A stretch of 54,613 nucleotides of DNA from an uncultured Propionibacteriaceae bacterium (GCA_938012815.1 CALLVV010000046.1:1-54613); one strand, 5' to 3'. Shown: positions 25,988 to 36,041, numbered from the stretch's first letter. Made by a program: numbers and translations. Notes: a model not told the origin generated them from the sequence alone.

Positions 25988-27256
25988 TCAAGAACCCAGG
26001 AGAGCCAAGGGAACCACGGCCACCCCATCGGGACGCCTGTAGGCGTGTTCACCGGTGTTGAGCAGCACCAGGTCAGCCACCTGGTCCCCCAGTTTTTCCC
26101 TCAGCCACAGGAGATGTTTCACGTCCCTGTCCGAAGCCGCCCGATTCAACTTGATCTCGAAGGCCACGATCCGCCCGTCCTCGCCCTCAACAATCAGGTC
26201 CACCTCCTGCTCGCCGCGTTTGGTGCGCAGGTGGAACACGTCGCCCCCCGACACCTGAGCGGCGCCTCGAACGGTGAGCATCGCCAGATTCTCGAAGAGT
26301 CCCCCGACCAACGATCCGCGCGACCCGAGCCACCGTCCCTGCCCCTTGGCCAGTATTTCCGGGGTTGCGCGGAGGAGAACGGCGGCGAGCGCGGGATCGG
26401 CCAGGTGATGTTTGGGTGCCTGCACCAGGTTGCGGAGCGAGGTTCAGAGGGGACGCCACGCGGGCACAGGGTCCAGGAGCCACAGGGAGGTCAGCCAGTC
26501 ACGGTAGCGGTTGACGGTCGCTTTGGTGGGTGGATCGGCATCGCCCGGGGTGGCCGCGGTCCTGATGGTCTCCCAGGTTGCCGTCGTACCCACGGCCGAG
26601 GCATAGGCGCTCAACCACCCCATCAGGGAGGCAGGGCGACGAATCGAGACGCCGCGTTCGTCGGGGAGCTCGCGTTCGAAGATCCGGGTCGTGTAACTGC
26701 GCAGTTGCGCCGTCCGCACGCGAGGAGGAAGCCCGCGCAGCCCCGGGAAACCCGACGCGAGAATCTCCTCCAGGTAGTCACTCACTCCCATCGGGCTCGT
26801 TCCCGACACCTCTGCTCCCCCTCGGAGCAGGGCGGCCATGCTGACCGACGGTTCGACCAGATCACGTTCACAAAGCGCCATGGGCCGTATTCGCAGGGAA
26901 AGGATACGCCCGGCTCCACTGTGGATCGGGGCGTCCAGACATGGCGATGCGCTACCGGCCAGCAGGAAGCTCCCGGGGCCGGCACCGTCGTCCACGGCTC
27001 TGCGCACCGCATCCCAAACCGCGGGGACCCGCTGCCATTCGTCGATGAGCAGCGGCTTGGGAAGCCGGGTCACCAGTTCCGGATCCGCCCTGGCCATTCG
27101 CCAGTGCTGCTCAAGATCCAGGCGCAACTCGTCGACGGCCCGACGGGAGGCGGTTGACGTCTTCCCCACCCCCTTGGGACCATCCATCGTGACCGCGGCG
27201 ACGTGCGGCATGAAGACGTCCAGTTCCTGATCAACCAGCCTCGCAAGATAACCCAC
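25988..27256 (-). pseudogene. AAA_14/DUF4143 ATPase interrupted by one in-frame TGA
   Basis: The N-terminal part has Walker A GPKGVGKTSTA, Walker B LLIDEWQRVP and sensor LLAGSASP; the middle has FERELPDERGVSIRRP; the C-terminal DUF4143 part has HHLADPALAAVLL, then REQEVDLI-like RGEQEVDLIVEGEDG and IVAFEIKLNRAA (PD-(D/E)xK-like). Both halves are in the same frame, separated by TGA at 26444-26446 in the sequence WRPL-stop-TSLRNLVQAPKHH. A single CGA-to-TGA change would explain it. The start is GTG 27256. Whether this is a pseudogene, sequencing error or two-part protein cannot be settled here. Confidence 0.8.
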
Positions 27257-27392
27257 GCAGTCAACTATACCTCTGGGTGGAAAACTACTATCCCTTTGGG
27301 CGACTCCTTGCCATCCCTCTGGGCGCCGCGGTGATGTCAGCCAACCAACCGTTCGGGAAGGTCTACCGCTCCCCACTCCTCTTGCTTCACGG

Positions 27393-27421
27393 TTTGCTGG
27401 CCTTGTTCGCGGTTGCAGGCC
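27393..27421. repeat. Second copy of the TTTGCTGGCCTTGTTC repeat
   Basis: TTTGCTGGCCTTGTTC (27393-27408) is identical to 25876-25891, in the same orientation. It lies upstream of the broken ATPase gene, so the two copies flank that gene as direct repeats 1.5 kb apart. The following GGTTGCAGGCC is a weaker match to the left copy. Confidence 0.65.
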
Positions 27422-27432
27422 CGACGACCCAC

Positions 27433-27951
27433 TCAGGTCAGGTTTTTCTCCATCGCCTGCCGGGGTCGGACATCCAGGCCGGCGGCCCCCTCACGTTTCC
27501 GGAGAGCCCTCAACTCCGGTGTCAGCCGGTCCTCCTCGACGACCTCCCAGCCAATTCGCCGATACCAAGGACCATTCCACGGAACATCCCGGTAGGTGAT
27601 CAGGGTCATGCGCCGATACCCCCGCTTCTTGGCCCATTCCTCGGCAGCATCGAGCAGGCGGGATCCGAGACCATGCCCTGCATACCCGGGAAGCACACTG
27701 ACCTGCTCGACGTGAGGGGTCGAGTCGACGATTTCAAGCCGGACGAAACCCACCGGCTCGTCCGCTCGGGTCACCGCGACCAGCACCCGTCCGGCCCGCT
27801 GGGCGGGCAGGAGGGTTTCCGGATCCGCCGCAGCCATGTCGTTCATCCCGATCTCGGCGAACAGCGCATCCGCTTCCTGCTCGACGGCGCCCAGCACTCT
27901 CAGCTCGTCCTCGCGGGCCGGACGGATCACAGTCCCCGGCACGGTTCCCAC
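27433..27951 (-). CDS. GNAT-family N-acetyltransferase
   Basis: This 172-residue protein has the acetyl-CoA loop VLPGYAGHGLGSRLLDAAEE and the downstream WYRRIGWEVVEE helix-strand pair typical of GNATs. The N-terminus is taken at GTG 27951 (VPGTVIRPAREDELRVL); the longer frame upstream lacks coding character. Substrate unknown. Confidence 0.82.
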   Translation of the reverse strand: MGTVPGTVIRPAREDELRVLGAVEQEADALFAEIGMNDMAAADPETLLPAQRAGRVLVAVTRADEPVGFVRLEIVDSTPHVEQVSVLPGYAGHGLGSRLLDAAEEWAKKRGYRRMTLITYRDVPWNGPWYRRIGWEVVEEDRLTPELRALRKREGAAGLDVRPRQAMEKNLT

Positions 27952-28096
27952 CCGGCAGTACCGAACACCCGTAGGGGCTTCTCGGAGGACCCGATGGGCC
28001 AGTGGGCAAACCCACGGGCGACAGGCCGATCCGGCACCACACCTTTGATGTGGCACGCCGCGACGGCCTGCGTCGAGGGCCTCAGGGGAAACCACG

Positions 28097-28630
28097 TCAG
28101 AAGCCGATGCTCCATTCCTCGATCTGGCCGCGGGCGTAGGCCGCCTGCCCCAGGTGGGTGACCGCGTCGTCGATGATGCTGACCAGCCGTACCCCGCGGG
28201 TGACCGGCGGGTTCCACTTGGTGTCGATCACCTCATCCAAGTCGTCGGCGGACAGCCCCGAGACGTAGGTCTTGAACGCCTCGGCGCAGGCCTGGAAGTA
28301 GTCGAGCAGCAGGGCAGGGTCCTCGACGCGCAGCGCGGCGACGTCCTCGGCGGTGTCGCCGAAACCGATCGACTTCGGGCCGCGGTCGATTCCGAGGCGC
28401 TCACCCCAGCCGTCGGTGATCCACAGCTGCTCCGAGAACTGCCCGGCATTGGCCAGCCACGCCACCTGAATGTCCATCTGCCGGGCGGCGTGCCACACCA
28501 GCCAGGCGATCGAGTTCGCCCGGCCGCCGGGCATCGCGTGGAGGGTTTCCCTGGAGATCTCCTTGAGCACCGTCCGGGCCGTCTCGACGGGCCGGTTGAC
28601 CGAATCAATCAGAACTGCTTGAGCATCCAT
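28097..28630 (-). CDS. DinB-family protein, mycothiol-transferase-like
   Basis: This 177-residue four-helix protein has IAWLVWHAARQMDIQ near residue 45 and DDAVTHLGQAAYARG near residue 157, supplying the metal-binding His residues of the DinB/YfiT family. In actinobacteria such proteins often use mycothiol. The ATG at 28630 fits the family start (MDAQAVLIDSVNRPVE). Substrate unknown. Confidence 0.82.
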   Translation of the reverse strand: MDAQAVLIDSVNRPVETARTVLKEISRETLHAMPGGRANSIAWLVWHAARQMDIQVAWLANAGQFSEQLWITDGWGERLGIDRGPKSIGFGDTAEDVAALRVEDPALLLDYFQACAEAFKTYVSGLSADDLDEVIDTKWNPPVTRGVRLVSIIDDAVTHLGQAAYARGQIEEWSIGF

Positions 28631-28706
28631 GAATCGATCCTGCCACCGTCCGGCAAACCGCCTTCCCGGTTCCACGCACCGGACGGCGTAGAGTCCCGGG
28701 CCCGTG

Positions 28707-29471
28707 TCACGGTTTCGTGGCGTGAATCCGAAAACGCCGCTGAGTGACCGTGAGCCCGGGGCTGGCGGCCAGCTCCGACAGCCGTTCAAGGTGTTCGTCC
28801 ACGCTGAACCCGGGCACATCCCACGGCACGTAGCCGAGGTAGATCACCAAGGCCTCGACATCGGTGAACCGCATCTGCCCGGACCACTCGTCGGCCTGAT
28901 CAATCCTCATCCCGGCGGCCTCGAGATCGGCGACGAATCTTTCCGCCGTGACCTCGGGGTAGGCGAAACCGGCCTCGAACCATTCGTGGATCTCCTTCGC
29001 ATCGCGGCCATCCACCTGCTGGGTCAGCAGCCGTCCCCCGGACGCGAGCACCCGGGCGACCTCACCGGCATCGATTCCTTCGTGACGCGACATCACCAAG
29101 TCCAGTTCTCCGTCCCCGAAGGGCATGACCTGCCCGGTTTCCGCGTCATAAGGCAACACCTTGATGCCTCGCGTCCCCAGGTTTCGCCGCGCCACCGCAA
29201 GGTTCGGTTCCCATCCCTCCGTCGCGACGATGGTGCGGGTCCCTCCCTGGTCATCGGGGAGCGCGTCGACGAGACGGATGAGTCGCTCACCTCCCCCGGT
29301 GCCGAGATCGGCGACGGCCAGGGCGTCCCGCATCGCATCCAGGCAGTCGGCCTCGAAGTCCCACCAGGGATCGTCGGCGATGAGCCTCCCCTCCAGGGCG
29401 GAGAAGTCCCAGCCGGTCATCCTCGCCTCGGCGTGTGCTCGTCGCAGCGACTCCAGGAGGTCGTGTTCCAT
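28707..29471 (-). CDS. Class I SAM-dependent methyltransferase
   Basis: This 254-residue protein has motif I VADLGTGGGERLIRL around residue 52, an acidic ATEGWEPN segment binding the SAM ribose, and DGELDLVMSRHEGI as motif IV. Substrate unknown; the C-terminal part is family-specific. The start is ATG 29471. Confidence 0.85.
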   Translation of the reverse strand: MEHDLLESLRRAHAEARMTGWDFSALEGRLIADDPWWDFEADCLDAMRDALAVADLGTGGGERLIRLVDALPDDQGGTRTIVATEGWEPNLAVARRNLGTRGIKVLPYDAETGQVMPFGDGELDLVMSRHEGIDAGEVARVLASGGRLLTQQVDGRDAKEIHEWFEAGFAYPEVTAERFVADLEAAGMRIDQADEWSGQMRFTDVEALVIYLGYVPWDVPGFSVDEHLERLSELAASPGLTVTQRRFRIHATKP

Positions 29472-29811
29472 GCTCCTTCATCCTTCCCGGTTCCGAAGGT
29501 TCCCGGTGGCGACCCATCAATCTCGCAACTGCCCGGAAGCCAAAACCGGTCTCGTCACCCACCCACGGTGCCATTCAGCAGATGGCGGGGTCCACCGGTA
29601 TCCGGTCGAGGTCCCCCAAGGCGACGGCACCGGCCAAGGTCACGGGGTCATGTTCACCGCGCGGGGTTTCGGGCACTTGATCAACAACACCGTCCGGGAA
29701 CAGGTGGCGTAGCAACTCCGGGAGCGGGGGCGTCTACCTCGTCACCAGGAAACCCGGGCGCACACGGACGCCCTGTGAGCTGGGGCCATCCGCTGACCAG
29801 CTGCCCGGGGT
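29472..29811. other. Intergenic region, possible decayed coding tail
   Basis: About 340 nt. A plus-strand frame ending at 29712 contains HRYPVEVPQGDGTGQGHGVM and then FTARGFGHLINNTVREQ, which could be the C-terminus of a lost gene; no start or family was found. Otherwise no feature is supported. Confidence 0.3.
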
Positions 29812-30459
29812 CTAGAACGTCGTCGTCGCGTCGCGGTTCATGAACGCGCCGTGACCGGTGGTGGTGTTCCAGCAGGTCAGGCCCGCGTTCTCGGAGGCAC
29901 ACACGTAGTCCCCGTGGTAGACGACGGTCCCGTACTCCACCTGTTGGCCGGGGGTTTCCGGTTTCTGGAACAGGGGAGGTTCGCTTCTCGAGACGATCTC
30001 GGGTTCCGCCTGACCCGCGGAGGCGGGACTCTTCATCCTCACCCACCATTTGGGCCCGAGCTCGTCGGAACCGTAGAGCTTGCTGTTCGTGTAACTGATG
30101 ATCCCGCAGCCCGCGGTCGTGTCCGAGAACTCGCAGCCGATGTTCTCCGACGGGGTGATGATCACCGCGTACCCCGAGTGGACGGCGGTGATCGGGGTGG
30201 CATTGACGGGTCGCGGCCCACCCGCCCCCGAATAGGCCCCCGGGATCGACACTGGCGACCGCGTCGCGGACGGAGATGCTCCCGACCTGCCCGAGGGGCG
30301 AGCCGTGGGCAGGGCAATGGCCGCTGAGTCCTGGGCGCCCGGCGATCCGGACTCAGAGGTCGCGTTCTGGTCCGTGGAGGACACGCAACCGGCCAGCAGC
30401 CCTCCGGCAAGCACCGACGCGAACAGCGGACGGAAGCGTCGACGGACGGAATCTGACAT
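29812..30459 (-). CDS. Lipoprotein of unknown function
   Basis: This 215-residue protein has a signal peptide ending in the lipobox LLAGC (around residue 25), a Ser/Pro-rich linker and a C-terminal domain with two Cys pairs (IGCEFSDTTAGCG and YVCASENAGLTCW) likely to form disulfides outside the cell. The fold resembles secreted actinobacterial proteins of unknown role. The start ATG is at 30459, with GGAGGAGAC upstream. Confidence 0.8.
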   Translation of the reverse strand: MSDSVRRRFRPLFASVLAGGLLAGCVSSTDQNATSESGSPGAQDSAAIALPTARPSGRSGASPSATRSPVSIPGAYSGAGGPRPVNATPITAVHSGYAVIITPSENIGCEFSDTTAGCGIISYTNSKLYGSDELGPKWWVRMKSPASAGQAEPEIVSRSEPPLFQKPETPGQQVEYGTVVYHGDYVCASENAGLTCWNTTTGHGAFMNRDATTTF

Positions 30460-30668
30460 GGTCTCCTCCTGGTTCTCTGGTAACCCGCTGGGACGCGAAC
30501 ACTCCCACCCTGCCACGAAGATTCTCCGGCCAAAGATACTTCCAGGAAATTCCAAGGTTGCGTGCGACGGTCGGCCCGGCCCCTTGGGAAGGACCAGAAG
30601 CCACGGCGCAATGTCCTAAATTCCACCTTCCTGGCCCATGTGGCCGGCGCTTGGGGCAAGATGGCCCT

Positions 30669-33600
30669 GTGAGCAACGTGACCAATCAAGCATTGACGGA
30701 CAAAGCTGTGCGCACCGCGCGACGATGGGCGCAGCGCTCCCTCGCCCACCCGGAACCCCGGGCGGCAAAGTTGCTGGCCAGTGCCCTCGAGCACCCGGAC
30801 GGGCTCCGTTTCACCCTTGAGTTCGTCGACGGCGTCCTGCGCCCTGAGGACCCGGCGGTGGCAGCCAAGAACCTGGGTCGCCTGGCCCGGCAATCCGTCC
30901 CCTTCCTACCCTCCTACCTGCGTGCCGGCCTCGGCCTCGGCGTCGCTCCCGCACCCCGGGCAATGCTGCCAGCGGTGCGGCGCGCCTTTTCCCTGCTGCT
31001 GGGCGACCTCGTGGTCGACATCGGCAGCGACCTCGGGCCAGCGTTGGCCAGGTTGCGCAAGAGCGGCGCAAGCCTGAACATCAACCTCCTGGGTGAGGCC
31101 GTGCTGGGCGACGAGCACGCATCTTCGCGGCTCAACCGCACCATCGAGCTTCTCAACCGACCCGACGTCGACTACGTCTCCATCAAGGTGTCCTCGGTGA
31201 TGGGCCCCCACTCGCCGTGGGCCCACGACGCGACGGTGGAGGAGGCCGTGGTTCGTCTCGGCCCGCTGATGGAGGCCGCGAACAGGTCGGGCAAGCTCGT
31301 CAACCTCGACATGGAGGAGTACCGCGACCTCCACCTCACCCTTGAGGTGTTCGAGCGGTTCGCCATGAAACTGCCGAAGCTGAGGATGGGCTTGGCGGTC
31401 CAGGCCTACCTGCGCGAGTCACCGCTGATGATCGAGCACATCCAGAAGCTGGCGCGGCGCCGCTGCGAGGCGGGGGGCATTCCACTGCGGGTGCGTCTGG
31501 TCAAGGGCGCCAACCTGGCGATGGAACGCACCCAGGCGGAGCTGCGTGGCTGGCCGAACCCGATCCTGCCGTCAAAGGTCGAGACCGACGCCAGCTACCT
31601 CAGCGCCCTCGACCGGCTCCTGACCCCCGAATCCGTCAAGACCCTGCACGTCGGTTCGGCCAGCCACAACATCTACAGCCTCGCCACCGCCGTCGAACTG
31701 GCGAAGGCCCGCGGCATCACCTCGGGCTTCGGCATCGAGATGCTGGCAGGCATGGCGGTGCCGTTGCAGCGGGTGATCCTCGACGAAATGGGTGCCCTGC
31801 GGCTCTACGTTCCCGTGGTGCCGCGCAGCGAGTTCGACTCCGCGATCACCTACCTGGTGCGGCGTCTGGAGGAGAACGCAGCACCGGAGAACTTCATGTC
31901 CGGGGCGGCCTCCCTCGGCCGCGACATCGCCTTCCTCGACAAGGAGGAGGGACGCTACCGCGACGCCGTCGCGCTGGTCGGTTCCCCCACCCCGAGTGCC
32001 TGGGCGGTCCAGGAACGCAGCGAACCGACGTCCGTGTTCGCCAACACCTCCGACACCGATCCCGCGCTGCTCAGCAACCAGCGATGGGCCGATTCCATCC
32101 GCGAGTCGCTGCCCGCGCCCGACCTCGGCAGCGGCACCGTGACGGAGGGCACCCTGAACTCCGCCAAAGCCCTCGACAAGGTGCTGGAGACCGCCGTCGC
32201 CGCGGGGAAGCGCTGGGCCGCGACCCCGGCGAAGGAACGCGCCGCCGCGCTGCACCGGCTGGGCGTCGAACTCGAGGCGATGCGCACCGAGCTGGTCACC
32301 GCCGCCGCCGACGAGGTGGGCAAGCTCATCGACCAGGCGGACATCGAGGTTTCCGAGGCCTGCGACTTCGCCCATTACTACGCATCCCTCGCCGGGGAGG
32401 AGGTCGACGGCGCCGCACACCGTCCACCGCAGGTCACCGCGGTCATTCCACCGTGGAACTTCCCGATCGCGATTCCACTGGGCGGGGTCGCCTCCACGCT
32501 GGCCGCGGGGTCGGCGGTGCTGCTGAAGCCCGCATCCCCGTCGCGTCGCTGCGCGGCGCTGCTGGCCGAGGCGTGCTGGCGGGCGGGTCTGCCGCGCGAC
32601 CTGGTGCAGTACGTCGTCATGGGTGATCGTGCGCTCGGCGAGAAGCTGGTGCGTGACGAACGCGTCGAACTGGTCGTGCTGACCGGGTCGGCGGAGACCG
32701 CGGAGATGTTCCGTTCCTGGCGGCCGAATCTGCCGTTGCTGGCCGAGACCTCCGGCAAGAATGCCCTGATCATCACCCCGTCGGCCGACCTGGACCTGGC
32801 CGCCGCCGACCTGGTGGCGTCCGCTTTCGGGCACGCGGGGCAGAAGTGTTCCGCCGCGTCGCTGGGCATTCTGGTCGGGTCGGTGGCCAAGTCGCGGCGT
32901 CTTCTGGATCAGATCGTCGACGCCGCGTCGTCGTTGACGGTGGCGTGGCCGGAGGATCCGGCGGCCCAGATGGGTCCGCTCACGGAGGTGCCGGGCGAGA
33001 AACTGAGGCGCGGTCTCACCGAACTGGAGTACGGACAGACGTGGTTGCTGAAACCGCAACGCATTGATGACCGGTTGTGGCGCCCGGGCATCCGGACCGG
33101 GGTACGGCCGGGCAGCGCCTTCCACCAGGTGGAGTACTTCGGGCCGGTGCTCGGCTTGATGGCGGCCCGCGACCTGACGCAGGCCGTGGAGTGGCAGAAC
33201 GGCACCGAGTACGGCTTGACGGCCGGTCTGCACTCCCTCGACGCCGAGGAGATCCAGTTCTGGCTGGACCACGTGAAGGCAGGCAACCTGTACGTGAACC
33301 GCGGGATCACCGGGGCCATCGTGCGGCGTCAGCCCTTCGGCGGGTGGAAACGTTCCGCGGTCGGCACAGGAGGCAAGGCCGGTGGCCCGAACTACGTGGT
33401 GGGTTTCGGTTCCTGGGAGCCAAAGGATCTCGGTCCCGCCGGTGCCCTCACCGACCCGAAACTCGTGCATCTCTTCCGGGCCGCCGCCCGGGTGCTCAAC
33501 GAGCAGCAGCTCGAACAGCTCAACGTGGCGGCCACCTCGGATCAGGTGGCTTGGCGGACCCTGTTCGGGGTCTCGCACGACCCGTCGGCCCTGAAGGCGG

Positions 33601-34016
33601 AGATCAACGCGTTCCGGTACCGTCCCACGCCGGTGACGGTCCGGGTGGAGGTCGACGACCCGGTGCGTGTGCTGCGGGAGGCCTCGGCGGTCCTGATCAC
33701 TGGCTCTGCTGCGACCTTCTCGTTCCGCGAAGCCCCGTCGGAGGAGCTGTCGGAGGTGCTGACCGGTTTCGGTCTGACGGTCGAGGTGAAGGACGATGCC
33801 CGGTTCGACCGGGGCGTCCGAGGCAGGGTGCGGCACCTGGGCGAGCGGGACCTGCTGACCGCGGTGGGCGGATCCATCGACGTCAGCGTCCACGCCGGTC
33901 CGACCCTCTACCCGGGTCGCCTGGCGCTGCTGCCCTACGTGCACGAGCAGGCGGTCTCGGTGACGAACCACCGCTTCGGGCACCCGACGCCACTGACCGA
34001 CGACCTGCGCATCTGA
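30669..34016 (+). CDS. putA: Bifunctional proline dehydrogenase / P5C dehydrogenase PutA
   Basis: This 1115-residue enzyme oxidises proline to glutamate. The first part is the FAD-binding PRODH barrel (YVSIKVSSVMG, VRLVKGANLAMER, GSASHNIYSLA, FGIEMLAGM). The rest is an ALDH-type P5C dehydrogenase with the Rossmann region AVIPPWNFPIA, VVLTGSAETA, LAETSGKNALI and catalytic Cys (about residue 727) in GHAGQKCSAAS. A C-terminal ALDH-like domain follows. There is no N-terminal ribbon-helix-helix DNA-binding domain. The start is GTG 30669. It is followed by a strong terminator-like hairpin. Confidence 0.93.
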   Translation: MSNVTNQALTDKAVRTARRWAQRSLAHPEPRAAKLLASALEHPDGLRFTLEFVDGVLRPEDPAVAAKNLGRLARQSVPFLPSYLRAGLGLGVAPAPRAMLPAVRRAFSLLLGDLVVDIGSDLGPALARLRKSGASLNINLLGEAVLGDEHASSRLNRTIELLNRPDVDYVSIKVSSVMGPHSPWAHDATVEEAVVRLGPLMEAANRSGKLVNLDMEEYRDLHLTLEVFERFAMKLPKLRMGLAVQAYLRESPLMIEHIQKLARRRCEAGGIPLRVRLVKGANLAMERTQAELRGWPNPILPSKVETDASYLSALDRLLTPESVKTLHVGSASHNIYSLATAVELAKARGITSGFGIEMLAGMAVPLQRVILDEMGALRLYVPVVPRSEFDSAITYLVRRLEENAAPENFMSGAASLGRDIAFLDKEEGRYRDAVALVGSPTPSAWAVQERSEPTSVFANTSDTDPALLSNQRWADSIRESLPAPDLGSGTVTEGTLNSAKALDKVLETAVAAGKRWAATPAKERAAALHRLGVELEAMRTELVTAAADEVGKLIDQADIEVSEACDFAHYYASLAGEEVDGAAHRPPQVTAVIPPWNFPIAIPLGGVASTLAAGSAVLLKPASPSRRCAALLAEACWRAGLPRDLVQYVVMGDRALGEKLVRDERVELVVLTGSAETAEMFRSWRPNLPLLAETSGKNALIITPSADLDLAAADLVASAFGHAGQKCSAASLGILVGSVAKSRRLLDQIVDAASSLTVAWPEDPAAQMGPLTEVPGEKLRRGLTELEYGQTWLLKPQRIDDRLWRPGIRTGVRPGSAFHQVEYFGPVLGLMAARDLTQAVEWQNGTEYGLTAGLHSLDAEEIQFWLDHVKAGNLYVNRGITGAIVRRQPFGGWKRSAVGTGGKAGGPNYVVGFGSWEPKDLGPAGALTDPKLVHLFRAAARVLNEQQLEQLNVAATSDQVAWRTLFGVSHDPSALKAEINAFRYRPTPVTVRVEVDDPVRVLREASAVLITGSAATFSFREAPSEELSEVLTGFGLTVEVKDDARFDRGVRGRVRHLGERDLLTAVGGSIDVSVHAGPTLYPGRLALLPYVHEQAVSVTNHRFGHPTPLTDDLRI

Positions 34017-34050
34017 CGATCCGCACCGGCCCGTCGGCGAACGGACCCTC

Positions 34051-34082
34051 AGGGGTCTCCCGGTGAATTCCGGGAGACCCCT
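34051..34082 (+). terminator. Terminator-like hairpin after putA
   Basis: AGGGGTCTCCCGG (34051-34063) pairs perfectly with CCGGGAGACCCCT (34070-34082) around a 6-nt loop, 34 nt past the putA stop. Thirteen base pairs without mismatch is a strong stem; no T-run follows, as is usual in this genome. Confidence 0.75.
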
Positions 34083-34160
34083 GTCACGTGAGCGCCCCGG
34101 CGGGGCGGGTACGGTGATATTGACACACCCCGGGAGCCAACAGCTGGGAAGGCAACAAGG

Positions 34161-34373
34161 ATGCGCGTGATTGTTCGGCTGATACTTTCGATTCTGATCT
34201 GCCTTCTCCTTCCGCCCTTGCTCGCTCCCCTTATTTCCCTCGGAGGGGCCAACATCGGAGTGGTGGAACTAACACTCCTCTACATCATCGTCACTGGATG
34301 CGTGATCTGCAGCTGGCGATACGCCAAGTGGAAGAAAGAACGCCGCCTCCCACGGGAGAAAACCGATGCCTGA
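34161..34373 (+). CDS. Small membrane protein
   Basis: This 70-residue protein is mostly two hydrophobic helices (about 4-27 and 33-50) with a basic C-terminal tail (RYAKWKKERRLPREK). No family recognised. A purine-rich sequence AGGCAACAAGG precedes the ATG. It may be a real small membrane protein, but evidence is limited to composition. Confidence 0.5.
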   Translation: MRVIVRLILSILICLLLPPLLAPLISLGGANIGVVELTLLYIIVTGCVICSWRYAKWKKERRLPREKTDA

Positions 34374-34509
34374 TGACGACGAGCATCGTTGACATCAGTT
34401 GAGCCGGGACGCAAGGAATGAGCGACCCGAGCCGAAGCCGCTTCTGGTACCCGGACAGCAGTCCGACCACACGCCCCAGCTCACCCGGGAAGGACATAGA
34501 GTTGACGAC

Positions 34510-34830
34510 ATGATCCTGATCGTCGTGAAGTTCCCCGTGAAACCCGGACTGGCTGATGAGTTCATCGAGGCGGTGGGGCCGTTCACCTCCGCCACCCGTG
34601 CCGAGCCGGGCAACAAGTGGTTCGAGTGGTCCCGCGGCGTGGAGGACCCGAACGAGTTCGTTCTCGTCGAGGCCTTCAATGATGGCGCCGCCGAGGCCCA
34701 CGTCACCTCCGACCACTTCAGGGCCGGACTCGAAACCATGCGTCCCTTCCTGACCGCCACCCCCAGAATCATCTCGCGCACCGTCGACGGCGACGACTGG
34801 GACGCCATGGGAGAGCTCAGGATCGACTGA
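34510..34830 (+). CDS. Antibiotic biosynthesis monooxygenase (ABM) domain protein
   Basis: This 106-residue protein has the dimeric ferredoxin-like ABM fold: ILIVVKFPVKPGLADEF, GNKWFEWSRGVEDPNEF, VLVEAFNDGAAEAHV and HFRAGLETM. Such proteins include quinol monooxygenases and heme or small-molecule oxygenases. The ATG at 34510 fits the first beta strand. Function within the cell unknown. Confidence 0.85.
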   Translation: MILIVVKFPVKPGLADEFIEAVGPFTSATRAEPGNKWFEWSRGVEDPNEFVLVEAFNDGAAEAHVTSDHFRAGLETMRPFLTATPRIISRTVDGDDWDAMGELRID

Positions 34831-34854
34831 TCCCGGGCGGCTACGCCGGGCGCG

Positions 34855-35802
34855 TTACCCGCGGAGACGGACCCGGCGGACGATCGCCGTCGCGGCAGCC
34901 CCACCGACCATCACGATGGCCCCGGCCCCCATCAAGATGATCGGCGAGGCGGGACCGTTCGGCGTCGTCGCAGCCACGGGGGCCGCGCTGCTCGGCGGGG
35001 CGCTGGGGGTCGGCGTCGCTTCCGGGGTGCTCGCGGCCTGGGTTGACGTGGGTGTGGGGGTCACCGTTTCCGATGGGGTTTCGGTGGCCTCGGGGGACTC
35101 GGTTGTCTGCGTCGGGGTGGCTGACTCGGTTTTCTCGCTCTGCTTCCGTTCGCCGCTCCGGGACGTCTTCTTCTTGCCCGAGCTTTCGGATTTCGTCGCT
35201 GTGGGCGTCGCGCCCCTGGTGTTCTTCCCGGTTTCTGACGAACCGGACCGTTCCCCGGAGCCTTGGCCGCTCTCGGTCAGTCCCCTGCCGATGGGATCGC
35301 CGTAGCTTCCGAAGTTCTGGGTGGCGTACCAGCTTCCGCTGCCCGATTCGTAGGCGATGCCGATCCCCAGGGAGTCCGCGTTGGGGTCGGTCATGTTGGC
35401 GTAATGCGGCGGGGAGTTCAGCCACTGATCGAACAGCTGCGCCCCGATGTCGCCGCCGTCGCCGCGCATGGCGATGTTCTCCGACGCACCCTGCCACCCC
35501 TGCGGGTAGTGGTCGGCAAAGTTCGGGCGGTGCTCCATCGATTTTCGGGCGGCCATCTGCTCGGACCAGTCCTGCGCCACCGCATCCAGCTCAGCGATCC
35601 GGGTGACCTGCTTCAAACCCAGGCTGGCCCGCAGGTTGTTGACCTTGTTCAGGATGGTCTGGGTGTGCTCCGCACCCTTTTCACTGACGTCCGCAGGGAG
35701 AACAGCGGGTCGTTGCTGCCCAGTCCTGGCGTGAGCCGTCGGGACGACGAGTGAAACCGCAGCGGCCAGCAACGCCACCAGGAGCAGGCGAACCATCTTC
35801 AT
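34855..35802 (-). CDS. Secreted CAP-domain (SCP/PR-1-like) protein, membrane-anchored
   Basis: This 315-residue protein has a signal peptide (1-25), a CAP domain (about 38-160) with SEQMAARKSMEHRPNF, GASENIAMRGDGGDIGAQ, HYANMTDPNADSLGIG and WYATQNFGSYG, then a 115-residue Ser/Thr/Pro/Glu-rich stalk and a C-terminal helix ending in RRVRLRG. The CAP residues that form the metal-binding cleft (His, Glu, His) are visible. It is a paralogue of the CAP gene at 40020-40580, which lacks stalk and anchor. The ATG at 35802 begins the signal peptide. Confidence 0.88.
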   Translation of the reverse strand: MKMVRLLLVALLAAAVSLVVPTAHARTGQQRPAVLPADVSEKGAEHTQTILNKVNNLRASLGLKQVTRIAELDAVAQDWSEQMAARKSMEHRPNFADHYPQGWQGASENIAMRGDGGDIGAQLFDQWLNSPPHYANMTDPNADSLGIGIAYESGSGSWYATQNFGSYGDPIGRGLTESGQGSGERSGSSETGKNTRGATPTATKSESSGKKKTSRSGERKQSEKTESATPTQTTESPEATETPSETVTPTPTSTQAASTPEATPTPSAPPSSAAPVAATTPNGPASPIILMGAGAIVMVGGAAATAIVRRVRLRG

Positions 35803-36041
35803 CGGTAGTCCTCTCGAATCGGGCAGGCGCCAACCATCCAAGCAGTTTCTTAATGTATTTTCAGGTTCCGACGCGCAACTTTCGGACACCCCAAGGGGTC
35901 AAACCCCCAGTTCATGGGCCTCAAAACCCGCAAGCCCCACCCGGGGGCTCCCAAGAAAATCTCAGGATATAAGCGCAATGAGCACCCACGATGCGCATCT
36001 GGCCGAAAGGACTACACGATCTGCGAGGGTTTCCCGCGCAT

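Noticed and set aside
31572..33983. An 803-residue minus-strand frame opposite putA
   Set aside because: Shadow of PutA in codon positions favouring open frames in GC-rich DNA; no protein family is visible.
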